DNA of 38,342 bases from Opitutales bacterium. GTDB taxonomy: Bacteria; Verrucomicrobiota; Verrucomicrobiia; Opitutales; UBA953. The stretch's first letter is position 1; every line of letters starts with the position of its first letter. This document shows, in pieces, positions 1 through 13,271 of the stretch. Under the pieces are notes generated by a model. The model was not told where the DNA came from, ran no database searches, and saw nothing but the letters and a program-made list of their open reading frames with translations. Made by a program: the position numbers and the translations under genes. The stretch is from the NCBI GenBank assembly GCA_017531845.1, contig JAFXKI010000009.1, positions 1 to 38,342 on the forward strand, in the 5' to 3' direction.

Positions 1-14
1 AGAAATCAGTCTGC

Positions 15-66
15 AAAATACACCCGCCCCCTCGCCCAACATCTCAAAAAAAAATACACCCACCCC
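15..66. repeat. Imperfect direct repeat, 16 bp
   Basis: The sequence AAAATACACCCGCCCC at 15-30 recurs at 51-66 with one change (G to A). The first 161 bases are otherwise A- and C-rich, with no gene I can support. The repeat lies upstream of the DUF1015 gene; whether it has a role or is chance low complexity cannot be told here. Confidence 0.4.
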
Positions 67-161
67 TCCAAAAAAACTAAAAATCTCGCACAAAGACTCC
101 AAGACTCGAAGTTTTCCAAGTAATTCCTACAACAACTCAAAAACTTTTAATCTTTGTTGTG

Positions 162-190
162 TTGAAATTTTGCATTCCCGCAAAGAGAAT
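162..190 (+). promoter_or_regulatory. Possible promoter of the DUF1015 gene
   Basis: A TTGAAA box (162-167), a 17-base spacer and GAGAAT (185-190) fit a sigma-70 promoter loosely. Transcription would begin around 197, only a few bases before the ATG at 200, so the mRNA would be nearly leaderless. The -10 box matches only four of six consensus positions. Confidence 0.3.
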
Positions 191-199
191 GAAGGTGCT

Positions 200-1453
200 A
201 TGGCAAACATTCGTCCTTTCGCCGCATTGCGGCCCCCGAAAAATCTCGTCGAAAAAGTTTCGTCGCTCCCGTACGACGTGATGAATCACACCGAAGCCGC
301 TACAATGGCTCGCGGGAACGCGCAGTCGTTTCTCCACATTTGCCGCGCGGACATTGATACGTCCGAAGCGCAAATCCACGACGACATCACTTACGAAAAA
401 TCGCGGGAAAATCTGGAAAAATTCATCGCGGAAGGCACGCTCGTCCGTGACGACAAACCCTGTTACTACATTTATCGTCAAATGATGTGGGGGCGCGTGC
501 AAACCGGAATCGTCGCCTGTGCAAGTGTCGACGAATATCTCGACAACACGATCAAGAAACACGAATTGACGCGTAAGGAAAAAGAGCTCGATCGTATCCG
601 TCATTTCGATACATGCTCCACGCAAACCGAGCCCGTGTTCCTCGCATACCGCAAGCACGAAGGCATTGCGACCGTGATGCGCGAATGGATTAAATTCCAC
701 AAGCCGGATTACGATTTCAAAACCGACGACGGCGTTTCCCATATTCTTTGGAAGGTTGACGACGACACGGCGATTGCCGCTATCCGACAAGGTTTTGCTG
801 AAGTTCCCGCGCTTTACATTGCCGACGGGCACCACCGCACCGCTTCTTCCGCGGCCGTTTCCGCGCGCCGCCGCGCCGCGCATCCGGATTTCACGGGGGA
901 AGAGGAATTTAACTTTCTCATGGCGGTGATTTTCTGCGACGAAGATTTGTTCATCATGGATTACAATCGTGTCGTTCGTGATTTGAACGGATTGAGCGAA
1001 GCGGATTTTCTTGCGAAAATTTCCGAAAAATTCGACGTCGTTCCCGTGGCGTATTCAGAAAACGGATACGCTCCGAAAAAGAAGCATGAATTTGGAATGT
1101 TCCTTGGCGGAAATTGGTATTCCGTGACGGCAAAGGCGGGAACGTTTGACGAAGCCCACCCGATTGAATCGCTCGATTGTGCAATTTTGCAGGCGAATTT
1201 GCTCGCGCCGGTTCTCGGCATTGCCGACCCGCGTACGGATTCGCGCATTGATTTCGTCGGAGGGATTCGCGGGATCGCGGAATTGGAACGCCGTTGCAAG
1301 GAAGACGGGAACGCCGTTGCGTTTGCGCTTTATCCGGTAACGATGGCAGATTTGTTCAGCGTCGCCGACGCGGGCGAAATCATGCCGCCGAAATCAACGT
1401 GGTTTGAGCCGAAGCTTCGCAGCGGACTTTTCCTCCACGAAATCGAAAAGTAG
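200..1453 (+). CDS. DUF1015 family protein
   Basis: A 417-residue protein of the DUF1015 family, which has no established biochemical function and is often found near serine biosynthesis genes. The family start MANIRPFAALRP is present and sets the start at the ATG at 200; an in-frame ATG at 170 would add ten residues with no family character. Other family landmarks are a KHELTRKEKE stretch (residues 120-129) and ADGHHR (208-213). The length is normal for the family. The gene is alone on its strand and converges on rpoC, with a strong bidirectional hairpin between them. Three or so copies of the iterated CGGGAACG word lie inside. No serA is present in the window. The family call is confident; a specific role is not offered. 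Confidence 0.9.
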   Translation: MANIRPFAALRPPKNLVEKVSSLPYDVMNHTEAATMARGNAQSFLHICRADIDTSEAQIHDDITYEKSRENLEKFIAEGTLVRDDKPCYYIYRQMMWGRVQTGIVACASVDEYLDNTIKKHELTRKEKELDRIRHFDTCSTQTEPVFLAYRKHEGIATVMREWIKFHKPDYDFKTDDGVSHILWKVDDDTAIAAIRQGFAEVPALYIADGHHRTASSAAVSARRRAAHPDFTGEEEFNFLMAVIFCDEDLFIMDYNRVVRDLNGLSEADFLAKISEKFDVVPVAYSENGYAPKKKHEFGMFLGGNWYSVTAKAGTFDEAHPIESLDCAILQANLLAPVLGIADPRTDSRIDFVGGIRGIAELERRCKEDGNAVAFALYPVTMADLFSVADAGEIMPPKSTWFEPKLRSGLFLHEIEK

Positions 1454-1537
1454 AATATATTTTCTGAAGGAAACGAAGGGAGCCTTTGAGCAAGAACCCG
1501 TCACAAAAAACCTGTTCGCTATCTTCTTAAGTAAAAT

Positions 1538-1575
1538 AAAAAGCGTTCCCGAAAGTATTCACGGGAACGCTTTTT
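1538..1575. terminator. Bidirectional terminator built from an inverted motif pair
   Basis: A perfect 14-bp stem (1538-1551 with 1562-1575) with a ten-base loop has A5 on one side and T5 on the other, so it can end transcription from the DUF1015 gene on + and from rpoC on -. Both arms contain the iterated word GCGTTCCCG/CGGGAACGC. Confidence 0.9.
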
Positions 1576-1598
1576 GTTTTTTCAGAATAAATCCGAAT

Positions 1599-5804
<4,206 letters not shown>

Positions 5805-5839
5805 TGTTCGGTAAAATTTGATTGATGTTTTCTTTGTTC

Positions 5840-5886
5840 GCGGGAACGCATTTTTCAGAGAAAACCTAAGAAATACGCGTTCCCGC
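5840..5886. repeat. Inverted motif pair in the rpoB-rpoC gap
   Basis: GCGGGAACGC at 5840-5849 and GCGTTCCCGC at 5877-5886 form a perfect ten-bp stem, and the bases just inside can add imperfect pairs. On the - strand transcript no U-run follows, so an intrinsic terminator is unlikely. It could be an mRNA processing or stability hairpin, or simply a motif pair. Confidence 0.75.
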
Positions 5887-5892
5887 AACGAT

Positions 5893-8800
5893 TCAGAGCT
5901 GCTTCGTGGAGTCGCCAAGCTGAACATTCAAAGCAAGCGACTGGAGTTCCTTCATCAAAACATTGAACGATTGCGGCGTTCCCGCAGCAAGCGAGTTGTC
6001 GCCCTTGACAATCTGCTCGTAAATCTTCGTGCGCCCGACCGTGTCGTCGGACTTCACCGTCAGCATTTCCTGCAGAACGTGAGCCGCGCCGTAAGCTTCA
6101 AGAGCCCAAACTTCCATTTCCCCGAGACGCTGTCCGCCGTATTGCGCCTTACCGCCCAACGGCTGTTGCGTAATCAGAGAGTAGGGACCGACCGCACGGG
6201 CGTGAATCTTGTCCGCGACAAGGTGGTTCAGCTTCATCATGTAAATGACGCCGACGACAACGTCCTGGTCGAAAGCTTCGCCCGTGAGACCGTTGTAAAG
6301 AAGCGTTTTTCCGCTGTGCGGCAATTCCGCTTTGTCAAGATAGCTACGGATAGTGGCTTCGGGAACGCCGTCAAAAATCGGAGTTGAAACCTTGATTCCC
6401 GCCGGGAGGTCGTGGTCCGCCGCCGGAGCAAGTGCCATTTCATCAAATCCGCCGGTTTGAATTTGGAGACCGAGCTTTTTGCACGCCCAGCCCAAGTGGG
6501 TTTCAAGAACCTGCCCGACGTTCATTCGGGAAGGAACGCCCAACGGATTCAAGCAAATATCAACCGGCGTTCCGTCCGGGAGATACGGCATGTCTTCGAC
6601 GGGAACGATACGGGCGACAACACCCTTGTTCCCGTGACGCCCCGCCATTTTGTCCCCGACTTGAATTTTACGTTTAACGGCAATGTAAACCTTAACGTTC
6701 TTGATCGTTCCCGAATCATCTTCGCCTGCGGCAATGGACGCTGCCTTGCGGTCGCGTTCTTCTTCGAGATCCGTGAATTTACGGAGGAAATCTTCAACAA
6801 TGCGCATAATTTTGATGCGCACCGGAGATTGCGGCATATCGATATATTTCGGGACGGAAGCGAGCTTGCGAAGCAAAGTCTTCGTGATTTTGCGACCTGC
6901 CGGAATGATGACTTCTTTCGTGTCACTGTTGATAACATCAAGCGGAATTTTTTCCCCTAGAAGAATATTGGAAAGCGATTCCGTGAGCTCATCGCGAAGC
7001 TTGTCCGTCTGCGTGCGGAAGTTTTCGTTTACGCTCTTCATCATGCGGCGCTGGTCGGAATGCGAAAGTTTTTCGTTTTCCTTATCCGTGCGGGTGGAAA
7101 CCTTCACGTCCATGATAATACCATACGTTCCCGACGGAACCTTGAGCGAAGAATCCTTAACATCCGCCGCTTTTTCACCGAAGATTGCGCGGAGAAGTTT
7201 TTCTTCCGGAGCAAGTTCCGTTTCGGATTTCGGCGTGATTTTGCCGACGAGAATATCGCCCGGATGAACTTCGGCACCGATGCGAATAACACCGTCTCGA
7301 CCAAGGTTTTTCAAGGCTTCTTCCCCGACATTCGGGATATCTCGCGTAATTTCTTCCGGTCCGAGCTTGGTATCGCGAGCCGTAACTTCAAACTCTTCGA
7401 TGTGAATGGACGTAAACACGTCATCCTTAATCACCCGTTCACTGAGAAGAATAGCGTCTTCGAAGTTGTAGCCGTTCCACGGCATAAACGCGACGAGAAC
7501 GTTACGACCGAGCGCAAGTTCTCCGCCTTCCGTGGACGCACCGTCGGCAATGCACTGCCCTTTTTTAACCTTGTCGCCCTTTTTAACGGACGGACGCTGA
7601 TTAAAGCAGGTGGTTGCATTTGAGCGAAGGAATTTACGAAGCTCGTAAACTTGAGCATCCGACGCTTCCGGATTTTTACCGTCCTTGGTTACAACAATCT
7701 TGCGTGCATCAACCGAGGCGACGATCCCGTCCTGCTTCGCAAGAATGACGGTTTTGGAGTCTTCCGCAATGCGTTTTTCCAAACCTGTACCGACAAACGG
7801 AGCCTGCGGCTGCAACAGCGGAACACCTTGACGTTGCATGTTCGAGCCCATGAGCGCACGATTCGCGTCGTCATGCTCAAGGAACGGAATCAACCCCGCA
7901 GCAACAGAAACAACCTGCTTCGGAGAGACGTCCATCAAATCCACTTCTTCCGGTTCGATGACAAGAACGTCATCGCGGAAACGCACCGTTACCTTGCCGA
8001 CAAGATTGCCCTTGTCGTCCACTTCGGAGTTCGCCTGAGCGACTTTATAATTTTCTTCTTCGTCGGCAGTAAAATATTTAACTTCATCCGTTACCTTGCC
8101 CTTTTTGACAATACGATACGGAGCTTCAATAAAGCCGAACTCGTTCACGCGAGCATAAGTCGAAAGAGAATTGATAAGACCGATATTCGGTCCTTCCGGC
8201 GTTTCAATCGGACAAATGCGACCATAGTGAGACGGATGAACGTCTCGAACTTCAAAGCCCGCACGATCGCGGTTCAACCCACCCGGTCCGAGAGCGGATA
8301 AGCGACGCTTGTGCGTAAGCTCGGAGAGCGGATTGATCTGATCCATAAACTGCGAAAGCTGGCTTCTTGCAAAGAAGTCGCGAACGACCGTCGAAAGAGC
8401 TTTCGGATTGATAAGTTTCCCGGGCGTTACGGAATCAACGCTTTGATCGTACATGGACATGCGGTCTCGGACGTGGCGTTCCGTGCGGGCAAGACCGACG
8501 CGGCATTGATTTGCGAGAAGTTCGCCGACATTACGGACACGGCGTGCGCCGAGGTGGTCAATATCGTCAACAACTCCGTCCCCGCGCTTCAGGTTGCAGA
8601 GATACTTCGTTGCCTGAACGAGATCTTCCGTCTGAATTGTGCGCGTGGAAATCGGCGTGTTAAGCTTGAGCTTCTGATTGATTTTGTAGCGACCAACCCC
8701 TCCGAGATCGTAACGCTTAGCATCAAGGAAAAGACGCTTGAGCAGGGAACGGGCATTCGGAATTGTCGGCGGCTCACCCGGACGAAGCACTTTGTAAATA

Positions 8801-9699
8801 TCTTTGAGAGCTTCCTCTTCGTTACGAGTCGGATCCTTTTTGAGCGCACGAATAATCGCGCCATCGTCCACGGAGGTATCAATAACACGAACGGTACCGA
8901 TCCCGATTTTTTCGATCTCGCGAAGAATGGTTTTTGTAATCGGCTCAAACGCACGAGCCAAAACTTTACCTTTCTCGGAATCGATAATGTCTTCAACGAG
9001 AACGTATTTGGACACGCCGTCCATTTCGATCGCTTTCTTGATTTTAAGCGTCTCGAATTTATAGAACAGCTCCATAATTTGGGCATCCGTGCTGAACCCC
9101 CACGCGCGGAGAAGCGTCGTGATGAGGAATTTACGGCGGCGGCGGCGGCGGTCGAGATAGACATAGAGGAGATCGTTCTGGTCAAACTGCACCTCGAGCC
9201 ACGTTCCTCGATCCGGAATGATACGGAACGCGTAAAGCGTTTTGCCGCTGGAGTGGTCGCTCTGCTCAAAGCAAATTCCCGGAGAACGGTGAAGCTGGCT
9301 CACGATAACTCGCTCCGCACCATTGATGATGAAAGAGCCACGTTCCGTAATTAAGGGCATTTCACCCATGAAAATTTCTTCTTCCTTAACGTTGTCGCCT
9401 TCGACAAGACGGAGCTTAAGGAACAGCGATACGGAATATGTAATCCCTTCACGGATGCACTCAAGCTCCGTGTATTTCGGTCCCTTCAAGTCATAGCTGA
9501 CATACTCCAGACGGCAACGGCTGTCATAGCTCTCAATCGGGAAAACTTCTTTAAATACAGCTTCAAGCCCCGCATCCTTGCGCTTGGCAGGATCAAGATC
9601 GCGCTGAAGAAATTCCACATAGGAATTAATCTGGTTTTCAATGAGATTGGGCGGGGGAATTACCTCGCGCAATGTTCCAAAATTCTGACGCTCAGACAT
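5893..9699 (-). CDS. rpoB: DNA-directed RNA polymerase subunit beta
   Basis: Beta subunit of RNA polymerase, 1268 residues, complete. The rifampicin-pocket stretch is recognisable ([21 protein letters not shown], then LSALGPGGL), with the aspartate, histidine and serine most often mutated in resistant strains unchanged. The C-terminal portion has the conserved [24 protein letters not shown] region that contacts beta-prime. The start at 9699 (MSERQNFG) is the usual one; no clear ribosome binding site precedes it. From about 7137 to past the gene start there is not one copy of the iterated word, the longest gap in the window. It follows rplL after a 233-base spacer containing a hairpin and precedes rpoC. 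Confidence 0.98.
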   Translation of the reverse strand: MSERQNFGTLREVIPPPNLIENQINSYVEFLQRDLDPAKRKDAGLEAVFKEVFPIESYDSRCRLEYVSYDLKGPKYTELECIREGITYSVSLFLKLRLVEGDNVKEEEIFMGEMPLITERGSFIINGAERVIVSQLHRSPGICFEQSDHSSGKTLYAFRIIPDRGTWLEVQFDQNDLLYVYLDRRRRRRKFLITTLLRAWGFSTDAQIMELFYKFETLKIKKAIEMDGVSKYVLVEDIIDSEKGKVLARAFEPITKTILREIEKIGIGTVRVIDTSVDDGAIIRALKKDPTRNEEEALKDIYKVLRPGEPPTIPNARSLLKRLFLDAKRYDLGGVGRYKINQKLKLNTPISTRTIQTEDLVQATKYLCNLKRGDGVVDDIDHLGARRVRNVGELLANQCRVGLARTERHVRDRMSMYDQSVDSVTPGKLINPKALSTVVRDFFARSQLSQFMDQINPLSELTHKRRLSALGPGGLNRDRAGFEVRDVHPSHYGRICPIETPEGPNIGLINSLSTYARVNEFGFIEAPYRIVKKGKVTDEVKYFTADEEENYKVAQANSEVDDKGNLVGKVTVRFRDDVLVIEPEEVDLMDVSPKQVVSVAAGLIPFLEHDDANRALMGSNMQRQGVPLLQPQAPFVGTGLEKRIAEDSKTVILAKQDGIVASVDARKIVVTKDGKNPEASDAQVYELRKFLRSNATTCFNQRPSVKKGDKVKKGQCIADGASTEGGELALGRNVLVAFMPWNGYNFEDAILLSERVIKDDVFTSIHIEEFEVTARDTKLGPEEITRDIPNVGEEALKNLGRDGVIRIGAEVHPGDILVGKITPKSETELAPEEKLLRAIFGEKAADVKDSSLKVPSGTYGIIMDVKVSTRTDKENEKLSHSDQRRMMKSVNENFRTQTDKLRDELTESLSNILLGEKIPLDVINSDTKEVIIPAGRKITKTLLRKLASVPKYIDMPQSPVRIKIMRIVEDFLRKFTDLEEERDRKAASIAAGEDDSGTIKNVKVYIAVKRKIQVGDKMAGRHGNKGVVARIVPVEDMPYLPDGTPVDICLNPLGVPSRMNVGQVLETHLGWACKKLGLQIQTGGFDEMALAPAADHDLPAGIKVSTPIFDGVPEATIRSYLDKAELPHSGKTLLYNGLTGEAFDQDVVVGVIYMMKLNHLVADKIHARAVGPYSLITQQPLGGKAQYGGQRLGEMEVWALEAYGAAHVLQEMLTVKSDDTVGRTKIYEQIVKGDNSLAAGTPQSFNVLMKELQSLALNVQLGDSTKQL

Positions 9700-9866
9700 A
9701 TCGTTTTTTGAAAGTGATTGAGTGTGCTATTGATAAGTTCGGGAAATCAGGGCGTCCCGTCGCCCTTGTCGGACAAATTTTCTTACTGAAAGCCGCGCGA
9801 GTTCCGCGTGTTTGTCCCGCTTTCTTTAAGCGCAAATCGGGTCAAAACCCCGTTTTGCGTTAAGCC

Positions 9867-9903
9867 GCGAATGCGGACAGCGTTGTCCGCTGTCCGCAAA
9901 TCG
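9867..9903 (-). promoter_or_regulatory. Hairpin in the rplL-rpoB spacer
   Basis: GCGGACAG (9873-9880) pairs with CTGTCCGC (9890-9897), and GCGA/TCGC outside can extend the stem. In E. coli this spacer holds an attenuator and an RNase III site that set the ratio of L7/L12 to RNA polymerase. A similar role here is inferred from position only. A smaller AAAACCCCGTTTT hairpin follows at 9844-9856. Confidence 0.5.
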
Positions 9904-9932
9904 CAAATTGGAAGACAAAGAAGTGAGGCAAA

Positions 9933-10304
9933 TTACTTGACCTCAACGTCCGCACCGGCTGCTTTAAGCTTGTCGGCGATTTCCTTTGCTTCTTCCTTGG
10001 TGCAACCTTCCTTAACGGGTTTCGGCGCACTTTCAACGAGGTCTTTCGCTTCTTTGAGTCCGAGACCGGTGATTGCACGAACTTCCTTAATAACGTTAAT
10101 CGGGCTTGCACCCTTCGCTTTCAGGATAACGTCGAACTCGGTTTTTTCTTCAGCGGCAGGAGCAGCTGCGCCCGGAGCGGCAACAACCGTAGCTGCGGCG
10201 GAAACGCCCCAGAGTTCTTCGAGTTCTTTGACCAACGCAACCAATTCTTTAATCGGCTGAGCGCTGAGCCATTCGATAACTTGTTCTTTTGTGATGTCTG
10301 ACAT
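9933..10304 (-). CDS. rplL: 50S ribosomal protein L7/L12
   Basis: Stalk protein of the large subunit, 123 residues, which recruits the translation GTPases. The N-terminal dimerisation helices, an Ala/Pro hinge ([14 protein letters not shown], about residues 38-51) and the globular C-terminal domain ([24 protein letters not shown] sequence) are all present. The start is the ATG at 10304 (MSDITKEQ), with AAGGAA about ten bases upstream; the 15 codons open beyond it carry no conserved sequence. Follows rplJ by 182 bases, as in the usual rplJ-rplL pair. Confidence 0.97.
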   Translation of the reverse strand: MSDITKEQVIEWLSAQPIKELVALVKELEELWGVSAAATVVAAPGAAAPAAEEKTEFDVILKAKGASPINVIKEVRAITGLGLKEAKDLVESAPKPVKEGCTKEEAKEIADKLKAAGADVEVK

Positions 10305-10486
10305 TGTATTATTTTTCCTTGAATGATTAGCGTCCGAAAGCTCGGACATTTAAGGGGATACCCCTAACCTGGTTCCTTGGATTTTCCCGTTCCCGTCTGA
10401 ATTTAAACGGTTGCGAAAAATAGATTTCATTTAGGCGACACGCCGAATATTTCGAAGAAATGAAAAATCCGGCGTTCCCGCGAACA

Positions 10487-10984
10487 TTATTCGGCAGCCG
10501 AAGCTCCTTCTTCTTTTTCGCTCTTCGCAACGAGCAAGCGCACAAACTGCGATGCCGGAGCAGAGAGGAGCGAGAGGAAGAGAGCACGCGCTTCCGGAAG
10601 TGTCGGGAGCTTGGAGAGCTCTTCGATCGCCGCCTTGTCGAGCAATTGACCTTCGACGACACCGGTCTTGATTTCAAGACGCGTCGTATCCTTGAAAAAC
10701 TTAATAAGAGCTTTCGCGACAGCACTCGGATTTTCTCCGCCGACGACAATAGCCGTGTGTCCCGTCAGATGTTCGGAAACATCCGGCATACCGGCGTCCT
10801 TCATCGCAATGTTGAGGATGCTGTTTTTAACGACGTGATATTCGCCTCCGAATTCGCGAATCGCGCTACGGATTTTCGCAGAATCTACTACCGTGACGTG
10901 TGTAAAATCCGTCAGAAAAAGATAGTTAGACTTCGCGAGATGCGCGGCAACTTCTTCCACCAAAAATTTCTTTTCAGATCTCAT
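10487..10984 (-). CDS. rplJ: 50S ribosomal protein L10
   Basis: L10, 165 residues, anchors the L7/L12 stalk to 23S rRNA. The sequence begins MRSEKKFLVEE and has the family pattern of an N-terminal RNA-binding domain (VVKNSILNIAMKD) and a C-terminal helix, rich in Ala, Ser and Lys, that binds L7/L12. A good ribosome binding site (GGGAG) precedes the ATG at 10984. It lies 15 bases after rplA, so the two are probably translated from one message. In many bacteria L10 represses its own operon by binding the leader; no such structure could be established here. Confidence 0.97.
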   Translation of the reverse strand: MRSEKKFLVEEVAAHLAKSNYLFLTDFTHVTVVDSAKIRSAIREFGGEYHVVKNSILNIAMKDAGMPDVSEHLTGHTAIVVGGENPSAVAKALIKFFKDTTRLEIKTGVVEGQLLDKAAIEELSKLPTLPEARALFLSLLSAPASQFVRLLVAKSEKEEGASAAE

Positions 10985-10999
10985 TGTGCAGAATCTCCC

Positions 11000-11695
11000 T
11001 TATGCAACATAGGGTTTAATGTCAATCTTGACGCCCGGGCTCATCGTGGAGCTGATCGTCAAAGACTTAATAAATTTTCCGCCCTTGAGAGCTTCCGGCT
11101 GCGCCTTGGCAAGAGCACGGATTGCTTCTTCGGCGTTTTCGGCGAGAGCATTCGTCTCAAAAGAGCGCTTGCCGACAACAATAGAAATGTTCGCCGTTTT
11201 ATCCATCTTGAACTCAACGCGACCACCCTTGACAGCCTTAATCGTCGCCGGAATATCATCGGAAACCGTTCCGGATTTCGGATTCGGCATAAGCCCGCGG
11301 GGACCGAGAACACGAGCGACCTTACGGACTTCCTTCATCGCGGAAACCGTAGAGACGGCAACGTCAAATCCGGTCCAACCGCCACTCACCTTTGCAATGA
11401 GATCGGCGAGACCTGCTTCGTCGGCTCCTGCCGCGAGAGCTTCTTCAGGTTTTTCCGTGAAGACGATCACGGAAACCTTTTTGCCGCTTCCGTTCGGAAG
11501 AGAGACCGTTCCGCGCACCATCTGGTCGGACTGCTTGGGATCAACGCCAAGACGGGCGCTGACTTCCACCGTTTCATCGAATTTGGCGACCGGCATTTTC
11601 TTGAGTACTTCGATCGCTTCCGCCACCGTGTAGCTCGCCTTCAGATCGCCTGCAGCCAAAGCTGCTTTGTATCGTTTGGATTGTTTTTTGGACAT
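11000..11695 (-). CDS. rplA: 50S ribosomal protein L1
   Basis: L1, 231 residues, forms the mobile stalk near the E site. The signature block around GLMPNPKSGTV and the start MSKKQSKRYK are typical, and length is normal. GGAGA lies upstream of the ATG at 11695. There is no copy of the iterated word inside the gene. It follows rplK by 119 bases, a gap holding an inverted near-motif pair. In E. coli, L1 autoregulates rplKA translation; nothing in the sequence here decides that. Confidence 0.97.
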   Translation of the reverse strand: MSKKQSKRYKAALAAGDLKASYTVAEAIEVLKKMPVAKFDETVEVSARLGVDPKQSDQMVRGTVSLPNGSGKKVSVIVFTEKPEEALAAGADEAGLADLIAKVSGGWTGFDVAVSTVSAMKEVRKVARVLGPRGLMPNPKSGTVSDDIPATIKAVKGGRVEFKMDKTANISIVVGKRSFETNALAENAEEAIRALAKAQPEALKGGKFIKSLTISSTMSPGVKIDIKPYVA

Positions 11696-11755
11696 ATCGA
11701 CTTTCTTGTCTCCTGCTTAATTGCAGTAAATAAATGAAATTTTTTGAGAATAACA

Positions 11756-11803
11756 CTCACGGGAACACGACACAAGGAAATTCCTCGAATCCGTTCCCGT
11801 GAG
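11756..11803. repeat. Inverted repeat in the rplK-rplA gap
   Basis: CTCACGGGAAC (11756-11766) pairs perfectly over 11 bp with GTTCCCGTGAG (11793-11803). The right arm is an exact copy of the iterated word; the left is one base off. No U-run follows on the - strand, so this is a hairpin of unknown role within the ribosomal operon. Confidence 0.75.
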
Positions 11804-11814
11804 CAAAATCAGAA

Positions 11815-12240
11815 TTAACCGACGACCTCGATGCCCATCGAGCGAGCCGTGCCTTCGATCATCTTGGCTGCCTGTTCCGCATCGACCGCGTTCAGGTCTT
11901 TCTTCTTCATCTCGACGATTTCGAGAATCTGCTTTCGGGTTACTTTTCCGACTTTATCCTTGTTCGGAGCTCCCGAACCGCTTTGAATCTTCGCCGCTTT
12001 TTTCAAAAGGACGGAAGCCGGCGGAGTCTTGAGAACAAACGTAAAGGATTTGTCTTGGTAAACCGTGATAACAACCGGGAGAATAAGACCAGCCTGATCC
12101 TTGGTGCGAGCGTTATACTCTTTGCAGAACGCCATAATATTGACGCCCTTCGCACCGAGAGCCGGACCGACCGGAGGTGCCGGATTCGCCGCGCCAGCCG
12201 GAAGCTGAAGTCTGATTTCACCTACTACTTTTTTTGCCAT
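11815..12240 (-). CDS. rplK: 50S ribosomal protein L11
   Basis: L11, 141 residues, part of the GTPase-associated centre with L10-L12. The family start ([20 protein letters not shown]) and [22 protein letters not shown] are conserved, followed by the C-terminal rRNA-binding domain ([21 protein letters not shown]). Length is standard. It follows nusG by 37 bases. No strong ribosome binding site is visible, and no iterated word occurs inside. Confidence 0.97.
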   Translation of the reverse strand: MAKKVVGEIRLQLPAGAANPAPPVGPALGAKGVNIMAFCKEYNARTKDQAGLILPVVITVYQDKSFTFVLKTPPASVLLKKAAKIQSGSGAPNKDKVGKVTRKQILEIVEMKKKDLNAVDAEQAAKMIEGTARSMGIEVVG

Positions 12241-12277
12241 TGTATGTGTCTTTAAATTGTCGTGTTAATGTCGTGTA

Positions 12278-12859
12278 TTAACTTTCCGTGACACGTTCCA
12301 CCTGCCAAAATTCGAGTTCAACAGGGGTCAGGCGACCAAAAATCGAAACGGAAACTTGCATTTTCCCGCGCTCAACGTCAATGGTATCAATCGTTCCCGT
12401 GAGATTCATGAAGGGCCCGTCGTTGATTTTGACTTCTTCGCCGACATTAAACTGAACCTTGGGAACCGTTTTGCCTTCTGCGGCACGGACCTGCTCAAGA
12501 ATCAGCTCAATCTCCGAAGGTTTAAGAGCGACAGGACGTTCCCCGCCGATAAAGTCAATCACACCTTGGACATTGCGAACAAAGAACCAGGGCTGGTTTA
12601 TCAGCTTTCCGTCTTCGTCAAAAAGACGCATCCGGAGAAAAATATACCCCGGATAAAGCTTGCGCACCCGAGTGGAACGCTTCCCGCCGCGAACCTCCGA
12701 CACCGTTTCCGTCGGCATCAGAACTTCTGCAACATAATCCGCCATTCCGGGCTCAATCTGCACGAATTTATCAAGGTATTTTTTCACCTTCTGCTCCATG
12801 TTCGAGAGCGTCTGGATTGCATACCAACGAAAGCCGTCGACTGCCTCACCTGGGTTCAT
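12278..12859 (-). CDS. nusG: Transcription elongation/antitermination factor NusG
   Basis: NusG, 193 residues, binds RNA polymerase and links it to the ribosome or Rho. The NGN domain is recognisable (WYAIQTLSNMEQKVKKYL, and LYPGYIFLRM) and is followed by a KOW domain (FNVGEEVKINDGPFMNLTGTID, about residues 135-157). The chain starts with about ten extra residues before the usual WYAIQT. It sits between secE and rplK, the classical arrangement. Confidence 0.96.
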   Translation of the reverse strand: MNPGEAVDGFRWYAIQTLSNMEQKVKKYLDKFVQIEPGMADYVAEVLMPTETVSEVRGGKRSTRVRKLYPGYIFLRMRLFDEDGKLINQPWFFVRNVQGVIDFIGGERPVALKPSEIELILEQVRAAEGKTVPKVQFNVGEEVKINDGPFMNLTGTIDTIDVERGKMQVSVSIFGRLTPVELEFWQVERVTES

Positions 12860-12903
12860 TGCGTCGTGTCTCTTGAAAGTTTATACGTTAAAGAGCGCTC
12901 AAA

Positions 12904-13125
12904 TTAAGCGCCCACAAGTTCGGTTAAAAATTGAATCAGATTCATCAGCGAAAAATCAAAAAGAAAGATAATACTTGTCAGAATGATTACCGCCACACAA
13001 ACGACGAGCGTATACTGAAACAGCTCCCGCGGCTTCGGCCAAATCGCCTTTTTTACAACCTCGGAATACGTTTCATTCCAGAATCGACGCAACGTGTCGA
13101 AAAACCTGATAATTTTTGAAAACAT
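12904..13125 (-). CDS. secE: Preprotein translocase subunit SecE
   Basis: Short SecE, 73 residues, that clamps SecY in the Sec translocon. It has an amphipathic N-terminal helix (TLRRFWNETYSEVVKKAIWPKPRELFQ; the W-P-x-x-x-E pattern is the family signature) and one membrane segment (about residues 38-60). Single-span SecE is the common bacterial form. It lies between tRNA-Trp and nusG. Confidence 0.95.
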   Translation of the reverse strand: MFSKIIRFFDTLRRFWNETYSEVVKKAIWPKPRELFQYTLVVCVAVIILTSIIFLFDFSLMNLIQFLTELVGA

Positions 13126-13134
13126 TTATTTTAG

Positions 13135-13208
13135 TGGCAGGGCAAGAAGGAATCGAACCCTCATATGCGGTTTTGGAGACCGCTGTTCTACCATTGAACT
13201 ATTGCCCT
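13135..13208 (-). tRNA. tRNA-Trp (anticodon CCA)
   Basis: A 74-base cloverleaf on the minus strand with acceptor AGGGCAA pairing with TTGCCCT, a T arm containing GGTTCGATTCC, an anticodon loop CTCCAAA with anticodon CCA, and an encoded 3-prime CCA. It lies between tuf and secE, a common position for tRNA-Trp. Confidence 0.95.
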
Positions 13209-13213
13209 GTTGT

Positions 13214-13265
13214 AAAAAATGTTCAGCACATGCCTAACGCGCGTTCCCGCGCGTTAGGCATGAAC
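13214..13265 (-). terminator. Strong hairpin and U-run after tuf
   Basis: A perfect 15-bp stem (13229-13243 with 13248-13262) closes a four-base loop that reads GGAA in the transcript. GTTC/GAAC flanks can lengthen the stem past a small bulge, after which six U residues follow (13214-13219). This looks like an intrinsic, probably partial, terminator separating tuf from tRNA-Trp-secE-nusG. The iterated word forms the tip of the hairpin. Confidence 0.75.
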
Positions 13266-13271
13266 CCGACA

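Noticed and set aside
8280..8460. Rifampicin resistance substitution in RpoB
   Set aside because: The key Asp, His and Ser are unchanged; the Ile in DQINP is at a position that varies among lineages.
10460..11737. A 425-codon plus-strand frame opposite rplJ and rplA
   Set aside because: It spans two conserved ribosomal protein genes on the other strand and has no recognisable content.
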